A DNA stretch of 64,000 bases from Allantophomopsis cytisporea (GCA_024752435.1 CP103037.1:930001-994000), one strand, 5' to 3'. Positions 1 through 11,911 are shown, numbered from the stretch's first letter. Numbers and translations are program-made. The notes: generated by a model not told the origin, from the sequence alone.

Positions 1-1959
1 GGCACCGCACAAATTGCTATTAGAAACGGAAATACTATTGTCAGGACATTTCCTGGGACATTCGCTGGTGGTACTAACACCCGTTTGGCGTTCTATCGTG
101 TGGAAACAAATGGATCGGAGACGACGCTCCTGAACGAGTACTCACCCACCAAATCCAAGAACCCTAGGTATTATGAGTGGCCTACCAACGGCTACGAGTT
201 TTACACGGAATTTGCGTTCAGCTCCTCACCGGATGAGCAAATATACGGCGCAGGTATGCAACAGGATCATATGGTTAACAAGAAGGGGCAGACAATTGAC
301 TTCATCAACTTCAACTCCCACGTTCCTATTCCTGTTTATATGAGCAGCAAAGGTTACGCATTCGTATGGAACTCTGCTGCTCAAGGGCGGATGGAATTCG
401 GCCCCCTCAGAACCCGCTTTGTTTCCGAAACGACTACGCTGGTAGACTATGTAGTTGTGAGTGCGTTGGAAGGCGATTACGACTCTTTACAACAGCATCT
501 CTCCGCCGCCACTGGCCGTGCACCAACACCCCCAGACTTCGCTCTAGGATACATCCAGTCGAAGCTACGCTATGAAAATCAAAATGAAATTCTTGCTTTA
601 GCAGATAATTTTACGAAGTACGACATCCCCGTGTCGCTGATTGTAATCGATTATGAATCATGGGTCCATTCAGGAGATTGGGCTTTAGACCCCAGCGTAT
701 GGCCGGACCCTGCTACCATGGCAGCTTATGTTAAAAATACGACTGGTGCAGAGATGATGGCGTCTCTTTGGCCAGCCGTTCAAGATACTAGCGTAAACTA
801 TATGGAAATGCAGGTGAATGGCTTCCTATCTGCAACAAAATCTGGACCAGGAACGACAGACAACTGGGACGGTGCTTATATTAGGAACTATGATTCTACA
901 AATCCAGACGCTCGCAAGTTTCTGTGGGACACCTTATACAAAAACTATTATGTGAACGGTATCAAGAATTTCTGGATTGACCAAGCGGATGGTGGGTCAC
1001 TCGGGGAGGCTTGGGAGAACACCGCACAATTTGGTTACGTCGCCTCCATTCCTTATGCATTGCCGGATCTCCTATATGCGGCAGGCACACAGAAGAGCGT
1101 TGGCAAGCTTTACCCCTGGGCACATCAGCAGGCTATCGAAGATGGCCTACGAAATGCAACAGAAACAGAACCTGGCTCACCCTGTGAATATCTCTCTCTC
1201 AGCCGTTCCGGGTTTATTGGGTCACAACGTTTCTGTAGCATGATCTGGTCAGGAGATACTACGGCTGTATGGGAGACACTTTCTGAGCAGGTTGCAGACG
1301 GTCTTTCAGCAGCCTCTACTGGTCTAAGCTGGTGGACTCTTGATATTGGCGGCTTCCAGAGTGATCCAACAATTTCGTGGTCTAATAATATCGATTCCTC
1401 CCTATATCGAGAGTTATACGTTCGCTGGCAGCAATGGGCCACGTTCTTACCATTTATGCGCAACCACGGGCAAAGAAAATGCTCGAAGAAGACCTCCTAT
1501 ACATGCGATAATGAGCCTTGGTCTTATGGAGATACCAATACCCCAACTATTAAGTCATATATCGAACTCAGGTACTCCTTGGCCCCCTATCTCAAAGCGA
1601 TCTTTGCCCAGTTCTCTGCAACAGGGAGAATGATCATGCGCCCACTGTTTATGGACTTTCAGACCACTGATCCCAATATCTCTCTCTTGACAAAAACGAA
1701 TAGTAACTTCACAACTCAACAGTATATGTTCGGTCCACGCTTGCTGGTAACCCCCGTTACACTACCGGGCGTCACTGAGTGGGAAGTCTATTTGCCCCAG
1801 ACTTCTGCAGATGGAAATACAACCACACCATGGACTTACTGGTGGACTAACCAGACTTATGCTGGTGGGCAAAATGTGACTGTTCCGGCGCCCTTGGAGC
1901 ATATACCTTTGTTCCACCTTGGTAGTAGAGAAGACATATTTTCAGGAAATGTCTTCTAG
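1..1959 (+). CDS. GH31 family alpha-glycosidase (alpha-xylosidase/alpha-glucosidase type), 5' end outside window
   Basis: The frame is open from base 1 to the TAG at 1957-1959, so 652 residues are visible and the N-terminus lies left of the window. The order is an N-terminal beta-sandwich part (motif YGAGMQQDH, about residues 78-86), then a TIM barrel. Asp327 in FWIDQADGG fits the GH31 nucleophile, and Asp419 in SRSGFIG...IWSGDTT fits the acid/base. The RNHGQRK and FGPRLLVTPV segments are also typical of GH31. By family, GH31 enzymes release alpha-linked glucose or xylose with retention; the WIDQAD form is seen in alpha-xylosidase-like branches, so xyloglucan or other side chains are plausible substrates. 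It has no introns in the visible part and several N-glycosylation sequons, which suggests secretion, but the signal peptide region is missing. It may belong with the sugar-use genes at 9.2-23.5 kb (inference). Confidence 0.9.
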   Translation, partial: GTAQIAIRNGNTIVRTFPGTFAGGTNTRLAFYRVETNGSETTLLNEYSPTKSKNPRYYEWPTNGYEFYTEFAFSSSPDEQIYGAGMQQDHMVNKKGQTIDFINFNSHVPIPVYMSSKGYAFVWNSAAQGRMEFGPLRTRFVSETTTLVDYVVVSALEGDYDSLQQHLSAATGRAPTPPDFALGYIQSKLRYENQNEILALADNFTKYDIPVSLIVIDYESWVHSGDWALDPSVWPDPATMAAYVKNTTGAEMMASLWPAVQDTSVNYMEMQVNGFLSATKSGPGTTDNWDGAYIRNYDSTNPDARKFLWDTLYKNYYVNGIKNFWIDQADGGSLGEAWENTAQFGYVASIPYALPDLLYAAGTQKSVGKLYPWAHQQAIEDGLRNATETEPGSPCEYLSLSRSGFIGSQRFCSMIWSGDTTAVWETLSEQVADGLSAASTGLSWWTLDIGGFQSDPTISWSNNIDSSLYRELYVRWQQWATFLPFMRNHGQRKCSKKTSYTCDNEPWSYGDTNTPTIKSYIELRYSLAPYLKAIFAQFSATGRMIMRPLFMDFQTTDPNISLLTKTNSNFTTQQYMFGPRLLVTPVTLPGVTEWEVYLPQTSADGNTTTPWTYWWTNQTYAGGQNVTVPAPLEHIPLFHLGSREDIFSGNVF

Positions 1960-3458
1960 TTTGGATCTCTTTCTCATTTTATAACAAGCATGCTTAATTA
2001 TTTTTAAACTTTAGTTCTGTTTGTTTTATTGAGTCTGTTTTGTTCAATTCTTATCTCGTTTCTCTTGCGCTCAAGCAAGTGAAGGGAAAGTCAATTTAAA
2101 TTGGAAAGTATCGTGGAGGTGGAAAAGAATTATGAACATGGATTTTAGCACTAGAGAAGTTAATTGTGATCTCGAAGAACAGACTAGAATTGACGGTCCT
2201 GCGATTAAATACTTCGGGTGAAGTTTTGGGATTCCGATATGTGGGATCCGTTCAAGGATTTGAAGACACATTGTACAGATACGTGAACAATGTGAACACG
2301 ATTAGTGCTACGCACCAGTTCCAGCGGGACCACGGATGTGAAATGGTTAAGGAGAGGAAGCAGAATCTACTCTGCAGTTACTTAGATACATGAAGAGTGG
2401 AGATTGTAGCCGAGCCCATTGCCTATTCGGGAAGTCTTTGAATGTGAGGACTTGAAAAGTGAAAAGTCGGCTATTGCTTATATCTTGACAAACGATAACA
2501 ATGAAGCAAAGTGAAACTGTGACAATATAATCACCTATTCACCCCAGTCAGCTCACCTGTACACAAGCTCATTTTCGAAAGTCATTGACAGTGGAGACTT
2601 GTATGGATGGAGAATTAGCTTCGCGTGCTCTCGCAAGAGTGGATGTCATGAACACTTGAGTGAGATATAATATAAGGAAAACATCCCGCTCACTTTCACG
2701 ACCCAAAAGATCTATTTACTCAATATAAAAAAAGTGCATCCAAACCAATCTGCAAACATTCAATTAGAAAAGTTGACCTGCAAAAGATAAATCCACAGCA
2801 GCTCCGATTCGCTGGTGTGGGATTGCAGAAAATCCGAAGATTTTACTTTCCGTTTTGTTGCCGCCGTGATTCGAACTCAGTACTTTTAACTTTGTCCAAT
2901 TTCATCCGCAGGCCAATGATAGCTCAACGAGACTGCTACCATTGCGCCATACGTCCTTATTGGATACATGTAAAATCGCAATTTGAATACATAAGAAACA
3001 TTGAGGACTTACAAGCTAAGTGTGCCCGGCTTGCTTGTATAGTATTTCACCTTACATTGTGGAAATATGCTGTAGATGCTTCTCTATTACTCTGTGATAT
3101 GTGAACAAGCTGTATAGAAGAGATACGAGAAGATGATTGGCAGCATTATATTGTGGATTCATTACCACGTTCTATAATCCAGCACTTGACCTGCTGTGGA
3201 GATTTAGAAGGATTCTGTCATTATCATGAAAATAAATGCCAAGATGTAGGTCTAAAAAGGAGATCCAGTGAGAGTTGAACTATGAACCTCCCCTTTGCTC
3301 ACCCCTTATTAAATGCTTATTATTGAAATGTCCGAGAGTCTGACATAACCTCACGCGCACAAATCACGCTCCACCGAAAGTCAGAAGTCAGACACATCAA
3401 CCATACAAAAACGTTTTGTTTCTCATCTACTACCCAAAAATCCATCTCTCTTCCTACC
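1960..3458. other. Intergenic 1.5 kb between GH31 and epimerase, convergent 3' ends
   Basis: No convincing gene. It is AT-rich with short unsupported ORFs only. The one structured item is a tRNA-like stretch on the minus strand near 2861-2955, listed separately. Confidence 0.6.
2861..2955 (-). pseudogene. tRNA-like / SINE-like remnant with pol III A and B boxes
   Basis: On the minus strand there is a good A box (TGGCGCAATGGTAGC, around 2936-2950) and, about 60 nt downstream, a good B box (AGTTCGAATCA, around 2867-2877). The spacing fits an internal RNA polymerase III promoter. I could not fold a working tRNA: the acceptor arms do not pair, the D stem has two mismatches and the T stem has one. 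It is therefore more likely a decayed tRNA or the head of a tRNA-derived SINE than a functional tRNA. No anticodon can be assigned. Confidence 0.35.
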
Positions 3459-4600
3459 TTAAAGCACAGCCTTGATAATCTGTCCACCCTCAAAACTATC
3501 ACCTGCCTCAAGTTTCTGCCAACCCGCAACAGCGCCAGCTTCCACACAGATCATGTTTTTATAGCCATCTTTTGGCTCGAAGTCACCCAAGCCCTTTGCC
3601 TTCTCAATCCATGGATTCCAGACAACCACGTCGTCGAGATTATCACGTACGACCTCGAATACCTTCTTGTCAGACTCAGTAACTGATAGGATAGATCCTG
3701 GTGCGGGTGTGTAGACGCGATCAACTTCGCCAGAGATCGTGACAGAGGGGCTGGATTCAGTCTTGGTGGTTGCATTGTCGACTTTGTCAACGTAGGAAGC
3801 GTTGGTGAGGCCCGTTACCCCAACGGTGGTGATGTCCTAAACATGGTCAATATTGTCTGTAAAATGGCAACCCCTTTCTCTTCCAAGATTCGAAAGTTCC
3901 AATATGCAAAGAGCTCACACATCAATATTGGGGCCACGGGAAAACAAACCTTAACCCTCAAATAGGTATGCAATAGTGTCTGGAATTCAAAGGCCTTATC
4001 ACTTTCATTTCTGACGAGAATGCTCGTCTCGAGTCCCTCGCGTGTCAGGCTCACACTGTAGATGAGCCCAAACTCCAATGGCCATGCAGCTCTGTTCTCA
4101 GCACTCAATTGAGCACTTGAAAGTCCGAAGTCCAGTTTGACGCTGGAGTCGGACGCCGATGGACCAGACGCGGACTCAGACGTCGACTTGCCCAAGAACT
4201 CCCAACGCGAGTTTCGCGCGAAGCCATGCTGTGGGAGGGTCTTTGTGGCTTCATGATCGGGTGCAGTACCGAAGACCTAAAAATCATCAGTCTCTATAGC
4301 TGGGAGAATCGGGAAGATGGGGAGGTGGGAGGCGTAACTCACCGGGAAGACGAGCGGAATCCCACCTCGCACAGCTTTGCTACCGTCGAGCTTCGCACCC
4401 TCGCTCAGCCAGAGCTTTTCGGCTCCATTGCTATCCTTCCAGCTGATTACCGTAGCACCGAATAAGAGAACCTCAACGGATTCACCGGTTGGAAGAGTCG
4501 CTAATACACGGCTATTATCGTGCGTTGTCTCGACTTTTGCGCTAGCTGTTAGGCCGGGAGAGACGGGTGCGAGAGCAGTTGGCTTCTTTGGGCGATCCAT
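3459..4600 (-). CDS. Glucose-6-phosphate 1-epimerase (hexose-6-phosphate mutarotase)
   Basis: Three exons on the minus strand: 4600..4343, 4276..3950 and 3836..3459. Introns are GTGAGT...TTTAG and GTTTGT...TTTAG, both phase 0, giving 320 residues. The protein is an aldose-1-epimerase superfamily beta-sandwich of the YMR099C (yeast) / YeaD (E. coli) group, which interconverts alpha and beta anomers of hexose 6-phosphates in the cytosol. Visible landmarks are RGGIPLVFPVFG near the N-terminus, PQHGFARNSRWE, the catalytic His in LLHTYLRV and the catalytic Glu in MICVEAGAV near the C-terminus. Length matches the family (about 300). The start is the ATG at 4600, opening with MDRPKKPTALAPVSPGL. No targeting signal is seen. 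It is a housekeeping enzyme and not an obvious part of the sugar-acid module downstream. Confidence 0.9.
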
Positions 4601-5796
4601 TTTCTTGGTAGAGGTTATGAGGTTGTAGATATTGGAGGTGAGTAAATGTGGTAGGTGAGCTCGAGTGGAGGGAGCTGTTGTTGTTATTCGTCAACAATTG
4701 TCGGAGGTAATGCTGCACGGGAGTGTTTCCGTAGCTGTGGGGTTAATTGTCCGGGTTGATTAGGTATGGTCGTGCTTAATTGTGAGGCTTGATTGTTATC
4801 TTTGATACTGAGACGACTACAGTGGACTTCTGTATCGTGATGGTGGAGTATTGATGGGTTAGAGAGAACGGATCTGAAACTCCACAGCGGTGAAAGTGAT
4901 CTGAATGGCGATGAGATGGAGGATGCAAGGACGCACAGCTGCTTATAGCGGGGTTGGTGATGTGATGAGGTCAAACCGTCAAGGTGGGCTGTTAGCGAAT
5001 GTGCCACGCCAGGGGGTTGAAACACTGTCAGCTGCTGAGTGATATCTACTACATGTACACAAATTCGGGGGCCGTGCCGTTGTCTTGGTTATGTGATCAA
5101 AGGCTTTGATTTTGTTGTTGAAGTTAAAGTGGATCTGTATCCGTGATCTCTGCTGGGAGATGTTGAGAATCGGGGATTATCATTGACTAATACTCGGGGA
5201 ATTCTGTGTTGTGTCTTCTCTCTACTTTCTTCTTCTTTTTTGTCTGCAATTGCTCTCTGTGATCGAAGGTATCTCACTCCGGCCTTCTGCCGCAGATGTG
5301 TAAACCACCAACAGCTCTCTTTATTTATAGAACAAACGTTGGTGATAGTGATAGTGATACCTTACCTCTCACTCTTGTTGCTGCATGTGCGGGATGAGAG
5401 TGCGGAGTAGAGGTATGACTGGCAAGTTTCCTCAAGTGGCCGCCTCGAACACTCATACTGTTCGAAAGAGACCCGATGTTTATTTTATTTTATCCATAGC
5501 TTTTCTTGCGTTCTCGCCATGAAGGAAAGTCTCCGCTTCCTCCGTAGTCAATGCTGGGCGTGCTCTGAGTGGAAAAGCCAAGCTTTTCATAACTGGGAAG
5601 TGGATTGCGCGCCAAAAACAAGAGTCTGCCTTATGACGACTTTATTCCGCATAATCAGCATCGCCAATTTCATAAAACACATACTTTGTCTCAGTCACTT
5701 GTTGATTGCAAAGTGGGATTGAGATATCAATCTGCTTCAATTGATTATCATTGCTAAGTGTCGCCTTTTAGCTCTGCTAATTACACACCCGCCAAC
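4601..5796. other. Divergent intergenic region, 1.2 kb
   Basis: Lies between the start of the epimerase (minus) and YVC1 (plus), so it should hold both promoters. Short ORFs here (for example minus 5025-4684) have low-complexity composition and no recognisable motif. I saw no clear TATA box or repeat. Confidence 0.6.
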
Positions 5797-7819
5797 ATGG
5801 TTCGATGGAAGAAGCTATTCGGGTTGGATGGCAGCAATGATCGTGCTAGATGGCGCGATGAAGCCCGTCGCCGTGGGTTAATTGACGCGATTCTTATGAT
5901 CGGCACTGACTATCAACACAGTTTTGCCCACGTACCACAGTGATGATATTCCATCCGGGATCCCGCCTGTCGAAGTCACAAAGGTCGCATTGCGACTAAA
6001 GTACCTTCTCGAAGAATGCGTACCATGCGAGCTCGAAGAAGCCCAGATCACAAAGGCACATAGCAGTATCATCACACACAAAGTCCTGCAAGCTGCAAGG
6101 GAAGCTGGCGGTGAAGATTATCGCGCCTGTGTTGTATACTGTTTGCTCGTCAACAAGAGATGGTTCAAACAACAAGGACTGTTAGAACTTTGGGACAAAG
6201 ATTTGCATGATATCCGCGCCGTGGCCTGCGAGGTAATTGCTAAGCAATTGATTGAAACCGAGGAAAATCAAAGTTACCTGCTCCAGGAAATCCTTTTGAA
6301 ACGTTATGCTATCATAGTCGATGGTGAGCAAACGCAACCTGCAAATGTTATCGAACGTTCTGTGGACCTTCACGCTCTCCTCGTGATTGGATCTTCTGGC
6401 TATCAGGTTAGTCAAGTCACCATGCGGGATAAGTTTATTGCTAATATGACTAGAAATGTATTTCTTATCTCTGGAAGGGCTGGCTCATCCAAGATGAAAA
6501 CGACCCATCTAATTTCGTCGAGTACAAAGGAAAGGGCGATACGTCTTACTGGGCACACGTGGATCCGGATCGTCTTCGAGCTCCCATCTATCAGAACGCT
6601 ACACAGGTTCTTTTCTCCGTCATATATCTTGCACTGTACACGGGGGCAATCAACACTATTAACCCCACTGGTGATCTTGATATTGTCGAGGGGCTCTTAT
6701 ACGTCTTCACTTTCGGCTTCATCTGTGACGAAGCTGCTAAGCTCTGGAAAGTTGGTCGCTATTACATTGGTTTCTGGAACGTTTTTAACGTAGTACTTTA
6801 TGCACTTCTCACCGTGTCACTCGTCACAAGAATCGTTGCCCTTGGTCACCCTTTGCATGATCATGATGGGAAACGTGAGCATTTCAATCATCTGAGTTAT
6901 AATTTCTTAGCATTCTCTGCTCCTATGTTCTGGATGCGATTGCTTCTCTATCTCGACACATTCCGCTTCTTCGGCGCAATGCTTGTCGTGCTGAAAGTCA
7001 TGATGAAAGAGTCAATGATTTTCTTTGCACTTTTGACGATTGTTATGATTGGTTTCTTGCAAGCTTTCCTTGGAATGGACAATGTCGACAATAATGCCGA
7101 TGCCACCGGCATGATCATTCAGGCCATGGCGAATGCCATTATGCAATCTCCTGATTTTGATGGCTTTGATCATTTTTCCCCACCCTTTGGTATCATTCTT
7201 TATTACATTTTTACTTTTGTGGTTATGGTCGTGTTGCTCAACGTTTTGATCGCGCTTTATAACTCTGCTGTAAGTTATTCTAATTCTGAGAAGCCAGAAC
7301 TAAGCACTGACGTTATTCCAGTATGAAGATATCACCGATAACGCCATTGATGAATATATGGGACTCTTTGCTCAGAAAACTATGCAATTCGTTCGAGCCC
7401 CCGATGAGAATGTGTTCATTGCTCCTCTCAATCTCGTCGAGCTCTTCTGTCTCATCATCCCATTCGAATGGTGGATGCCAAAGCATGCATATGCACGTCT
7501 CAACGATTATGTCATGGCAACTCTCTATTCTCCTCTCCTCCTGGTGGCGGCAGTCTTCGAAACTCGCTCCGCAGACCATGTCCGTAGCAACAGAAGACGC
7601 GGCGAAGAGGACGACGACGAGGTTGAAGAGTGGGAGCAGATGGCCGATGAGATAGATATGGAAGCTGAAGGTTGGACAAAGAAGGTTCAGGCAGCGAAGA
7701 GCAACGTCGAAGAGGATAGAGCTTCTCTTGCAGTCAAAGATCTCAAGAAGGAGATTCAGGAGCTCAAGGAGTTGATTCTGGAATTGGGGAAGAGTCAGAA
7801 TGGAACGAATGGATCGTAA
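5797..7819 (+). CDS. YVC1: Vacuolar TRP-type cation channel YVC1-like
   Basis: Four exons: 5797..5872, 5922..6406, 6454..7269 and 7322..7819, giving 624 residues (yeast Yvc1 is about 675). The first intron (GTGGGT...CACAG, 49 nt) is the least certain junction; the others have GTTAGT or GTAAGT donors. The N-terminal half is soluble and helical. Hydrophobic segments then run from about nt 6605 to 7270: QVLFSVIYLALYTG, LLYVFTFGFICDEA, VFNVVLYALLTVSLV, two further helices, a pore-like stretch around QAMANAIMQSPDF, and a last helix ending VVLLNVLIALYNSA, the conserved TRP S6 ending. An acidic EEDDDEVEEWEQ segment and a short C-terminal coiled coil (LKKEIQELKELILELG) follow. In yeast this family releases vacuolar Ca2+ on hyperosmotic or mechanical stimulus; the role here is inferred from family. 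Confidence 0.88.
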
Positions 7820-9234
7820 ATATGTAAGGTTTAAAAGTGTATTTTTGAGGGTTAGTGCTGGTTATTCGGGTTTTTTTGTGTGAACGATGGCTAGTTTTTT
7901 CTGCGATATTGGCATCAAAATGTGCATGTAATGATTTAGCATACTTTTGTGTCAGTAGGGAATTCGTCGACCTGACCTGAATTCTACACTCACTTTATAT
8001 CGCTATCTATTTTTTGATTGTGGCATGGCAATACCAAGTCCGGCCCAAACTAGCCAAGAATTCGTATGGTGTAGTCTTATAAGATTTAACACCCCACCAG
8101 GTGTGGGCATTTGTGTAGTAAGTATTTTGTGATACTATCCCTGCAATTTTGTATTCGTTACTAAGCAAAATTGAGTAAAAGTCTGGCCATCTTGCGGAGA
8201 AGAGCCGTCCGATATGACGTCTGGGTAGAGTTTTTATTATTCAATATCTATACCTGGTAGCTAAGGTACTGATGATAAATACCTAAAGAAAACATATAAA
8301 CTCAATTACAATCCGGTGGATTATTGTGTCTTCCAGAAGCATAGATCTGCACAGGTTTGCCCGTATTTTCATGTCAGAAACGTACAAATCTTATTCTTCG
8401 TGAGAAAAAAGGTCGGCCTCTACAAAAATGAAGAATATTCTAAAACGCATACAAGTTTTAGTTGATATTCTACATCCTGGATAAATTAGCACAGTGTTCA
8501 GGCAATTGTTAAGAAGGATCTATCAAATTAGGCACAGCATCAAGTACTGAAACGCAGTCAAATTACAACATCTACAAATCCCTATAGAAGTCACTCACTT
8601 GGTGAAGTTCATCTTAAGCATCACGTAGTAAATAGTCTTGAAGTCACTGGCCTCTGAATTATTTTCTTTTAATGTGACGCTCATGACTATTATATGCTAC
8701 ATTTATGTGAATCTATATGATTTACTGAAAGCCTTCAAGCAATGACGGTGGAAAGTAGCTTTGTTACTACAGCCTAATGAAAATTTGACGGCAAACCATT
8801 CGTTTTGCGGGAATAGGGATTCTTATCATCTGATATTTCAGCTGCAAATTGAATTCTTAAATGGAACTATTGATGCTGGATATAGAGACATTTGGAAGAC
8901 AACTGCCTACCCAACGGGACCAGGTATCTCAATCAACCTGATACTCGGAAAACGCTACAATCATCTTAGATTTCTGTTGTATCCTGAGGTACGTTTGACT
9001 GAAGAAATCCATGAGATATTGATACGGACAGTCACAAATGAAATCTTATAAAACTTTCAATGATGCTAAAGCTCTCGATAACTCTATGGCCTTGAATGAC
9101 TGCGTATTTCTGGAAATAGATATGGCTCACTATGTACACTCAAAATTATGGATAAGCATATATCGCCAAACCTCAGAAGCCGGCCTCTTCTCATAAATTT
9201 ACTATGAATAGTGCATGTCAATATCGATCACATC
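7820..9234. other. Convergent intergenic region, 1.4 kb, AT-rich
   Basis: Two 3' ends face each other here, so 1.4 kb is long for a compact genome. It is AT-rich with no supported gene. A 96-codon frame ending at 9051 lacks an ATG start and any recognised motif. One CCGGTGGA sequence occurs at 8313-8320. Confidence 0.55.
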
Positions 9235-10271
9235 TTACAGGGATCTCTCAACGGCATCCAACTCTCCGACAGCCTCTTTCCAATTCTCCCACTCCTTGTC
9301 TCCACCGGGAATACCACCATGGAGTGGCAATCTGGTCCCATCTCTGTCACCTAAACCAAGCACACGGCTCGTTGCTTCCTTGATACCAACAGTACCAAAT
9401 TTCACCACGAGCTCCTCCACAGCAGAAAGCTTGTACTGCAATACTCTGCGCTCTTTGACCTCCGCGTCAGTAGGCTGGGTCTTTAAGGAAAGCTTATAGA
9501 GGTGCACAACAGATTTTGGGAAGAAACCTGCGGTGCCATCAATTGTGCCTGCACAGCCGAGAGAGATGACTGGAAGAAGTTGTTGGCCGAGACCGGTGAA
9601 AGTTGCGAAGTGAGTGTTATCGATCTTTGGAGTTCCGCCAATTTGAGCATGATATGAAACATCTCCGTGAGAAAGCTTACAGCCGACGATATTTGGGTGT
9701 TTCGCAAGGGTGACAAATGTTGAGGGGAGGACCTTGACATTGTTGGAGACGCCTGGATAGTGGTAGCTGATTGAGTTAGTGACAGAAATCTTGAAAGGGG
9801 TTCGTTCGATGCATACATAAGGATAGGAATAGGACTGGCATCAGCGATAGCCTTGAACCATAGAATGAGACCTTCCTGCGTCGATGCACCAGCAAAGTAT
9901 CCCGGAGTTAAAACAAGACCCCACTGAGCACCTGCTTCCTTTGCTTCCTTCAATTGAGTAATAGTACCCTCAATATCTTGTGTTGCTGTTCCAGCAATAA
10001 TTGGGTAATCTTTAAACCCAGCCGCCTCAAGCTCTTTTTTACTTGAAGACAAAAGCTCAAATCGTTCTGTGTTGGTCAGGTGAACAGCCTCACCAGTACT
10101 GCCCAAAATCACAAGTCCAGTAATTCCACTTTTCGCAAGGTGAATCGAGTGTGCGGCTTGAGTCTTGAGATCGAGCGGAGCATTGATGGGATTGTAATTG
10201 CTTGCGGACTTTCCGACAAAGAAAGTTGGCACTGGGACGTAAACGCCTGCTGGTGGAGGACCTGAAACCAT
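9235..10271 (-). CDS. DapA-family 2-keto-3-deoxy-sugar-acid aldolase
   Basis: Two exons: 10271..9817 and 9766..9235, with a 50-nt intron (GTATGC...AATCAG) that rejoins the conserved ILIYHYPGV strand. Product is 328 residues, usual for DHDPS/HOGA-type aldolases. Visible hallmarks are GVYVPVPTFF at the N-terminus, GSTGEA phosphate/carboxylate loop, catalytic Tyr153 in IYHYPG and Schiff-base Lys182 in IVGCKLSHGD. By family these class I aldolases cleave or form 2-keto acids; fungal members include 3-deoxy-L-hexulosonate aldolase (LGA1) of the galacturonate pathway. Its head-to-head lactonase neighbour and the LRA1-like dehydrogenase suggest it may cleave 2-keto-3-deoxy-L-rhamnonate or a similar acid (inference). 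I chose the ATG at 10271 (context CAAAATGG) over an upstream ATG at 10304, because the 11 extra residues are not family-like. Confidence 0.85.
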
Positions 10272-10725
10272 TTTGAAGAGCACAAAAAGATAACAGAATC
10301 CCAAATCAAATCAAAAGAAACTATTATGATATGCTATACAATCGTAGTAGTGCATACGGAAAGATATTATATAGACCGGAAGCGATGTCGCAACTCCGCG
10401 TGTCGGTCAGTATTAGCATCGGAGCATGAACCTACCCCACAGTGTCCATCGCAAAGATTAGGCTCGGTGTATCGATGTTACGAGCACCCCACGTTCTGTC
10501 ATACACGATAAGCCCCTCGCTATCGCAGCTACAGTGCGATAAAGCCTTCATCACCTGACGTTGGCTGAGATCTTGATGACATTCTGGTTAATCTATCCTG
10601 ACTGAGAAGAGTGGAGATTCCGAAACCAGAATTGTGGGCGATTTAGATTAGCAAATTACAGTGCAGCAAGGACACAATAGTACAAAGGTTCCTCAACCCA
10701 GGACAACTTCGTCAACGATCACAAA
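10272..10725. promoter_or_regulatory. Shared divergent promoter of aldolase and lactonase
   Basis: A 454-bp region between two oppositely transcribed starts. It contains several CGG/CCG triplets (for example in gaccggaagcg and tgtcggtcag, around 10375-10410) of the kind bound by Zn2Cys6 regulators, but no copy of the CCGGTGGGA nonamer found further right. The divergent layout itself suggests co-regulation of the two enzymes. Confidence 0.5.
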
Positions 10726-11858
10726 ATGTCGTCGCAAAGCCCAGCTTCATCGAGAATCCCGATCATCGACTCGCATATCCATCTCTATCCAGCATCAGAA
10801 CTCGATACATTAGCATGGTGCTCACCGGAAAACCCACTGGCAAGCCAGAAATCACTGGAAGAATACACGAAAGCCACTTCGTCTACGCCTGAGCTCGAAG
10901 GCTTCATCTTCCTTGAAACGGATCGCAAGCATGACTTGGAGAAGGGAATCGCAGATGGCTCTGGCTGGGAAATGCCACTGAAGGAAGTCGCCTGGCTTGA
11001 AAGGATAGCCACAGGCCAGCCTAGACCTGGAGAGGGCCACGGTCCTGAGCATAAGAAATTGTGCTTAGCGATCATTCCATGGGCGCCGTTGCCTAGTGGC
11101 GCTGAAGCACTGGAGAAGTACGTGGATTTGGTGAGCGAGAACGCTGCGGAGAGTTTTGGGAAGATTAGGGGATTTAGATATTTGGTTCAGGATAAGCCTA
11201 AGGGCGTTATGCTGGGAGATGGATTTATTGAGGGGCTTAGATGGTTGGGTAGAAAGGGCTATGTTTTTGATTTAGGTATTGATCAAAGGAGTGGTGGGGA
11301 TTGGCAATTTGGGGAGGCGATTGAGATGATTACTCGTGCTCACGATGGCGTTGATGAGGAGGACAAGGTTACTGTCATCATCAGTAAGCAAAGTCTCTCC
11401 TTCATCAAGCTCAGTACTAACACACAACAGACCATCTCTGTAAGCCCAATCTTCATGCAGCAACGATGCCACCCGACGACTTAGAAAATACGCATGAGTA
11501 CAATGTTTGGCGTGAAAACATTTTCGCTCTCAGTCGTCTTTCGAAGACTTACATGAAGCTCTCAGGCTGTTTCTCAGAACTCCCCCCAGCTTTGCAAACC
11601 GCGTCCGTACCTGAGATTTTGAAAGCGATTCAGCCTTGGCTTATCGTCATACTTGCGACCTTCAAGACATCTAGGATCATGTTCGGCAGCGATTGGCCAG
11701 TGTGTACAGTTGGCGTAGGAGAAGATGCATGGGAGAAATGGAGAGATGTTGTAGAGATGCTCTGCGGCGTCGCTGGACTCACTAAGGAAGAGCAGATCAT
11801 GCTTTGGAGTGGGACGGCTATTAAGGCCTACAACATAGAGGAACTCATGTCGTGGTGA
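10726..11858 (+). CDS. Amidohydrolase-type aldonolactonase (candidate L-rhamnono/fucono-lactonase)
   Basis: Two exons: 10726..11383 and 11431..11858, with a 47-nt intron (GTAAGC...CAACAG), giving 361 residues. The fold is the COG3618 / Amidohydro_2 TIM barrel. Metal ligands are visible as His17 and His19 in IIDSHIHLYP, a His-rich strand across the junction (INHLCKP), and Asp307 in RIMFGSDWPVC. COG3618 members open 1,4- or 1,5-lactones of L-rhamnonate, L-fuconate and related acids, or act on 2-pyrone dicarboxylate. With a sugar dehydrogenase 53 bp downstream (tail to tail) and an aldolase divergent upstream, an L-rhamnono-lactonase role (LRA2-like) is the best inference. It is cytosolic, with no signal peptide. 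The gene symbol is left blank because sequence alone does not fix the substrate. Confidence 0.82.
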
Positions 11859-11911
11859 TAAATATGTACATATATGCTATCTATAAATATCTTTTCATTA
11901 TGCTGCTGTGA

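Noticed and set aside
8761..9051. Possible 96-residue gene
   Set aside because: It starts with TTG rather than ATG, has no recognisable domain and lies in AT-rich non-coding sequence.
9301..9310. Reverse-strand CCGGTGGA inside the aldolase coding region, and another copy in SKT5 coding near 46647
   Set aside because: Both encode conserved or repeated Gly residues, and an 8-mer is expected about twice by chance in this length.
10271..10304. Upstream ATG at 10304 as the aldolase start
   Set aside because: It adds a hydrophobic 11-residue piece not typical of the family; the ATG at 10271 has a better context.
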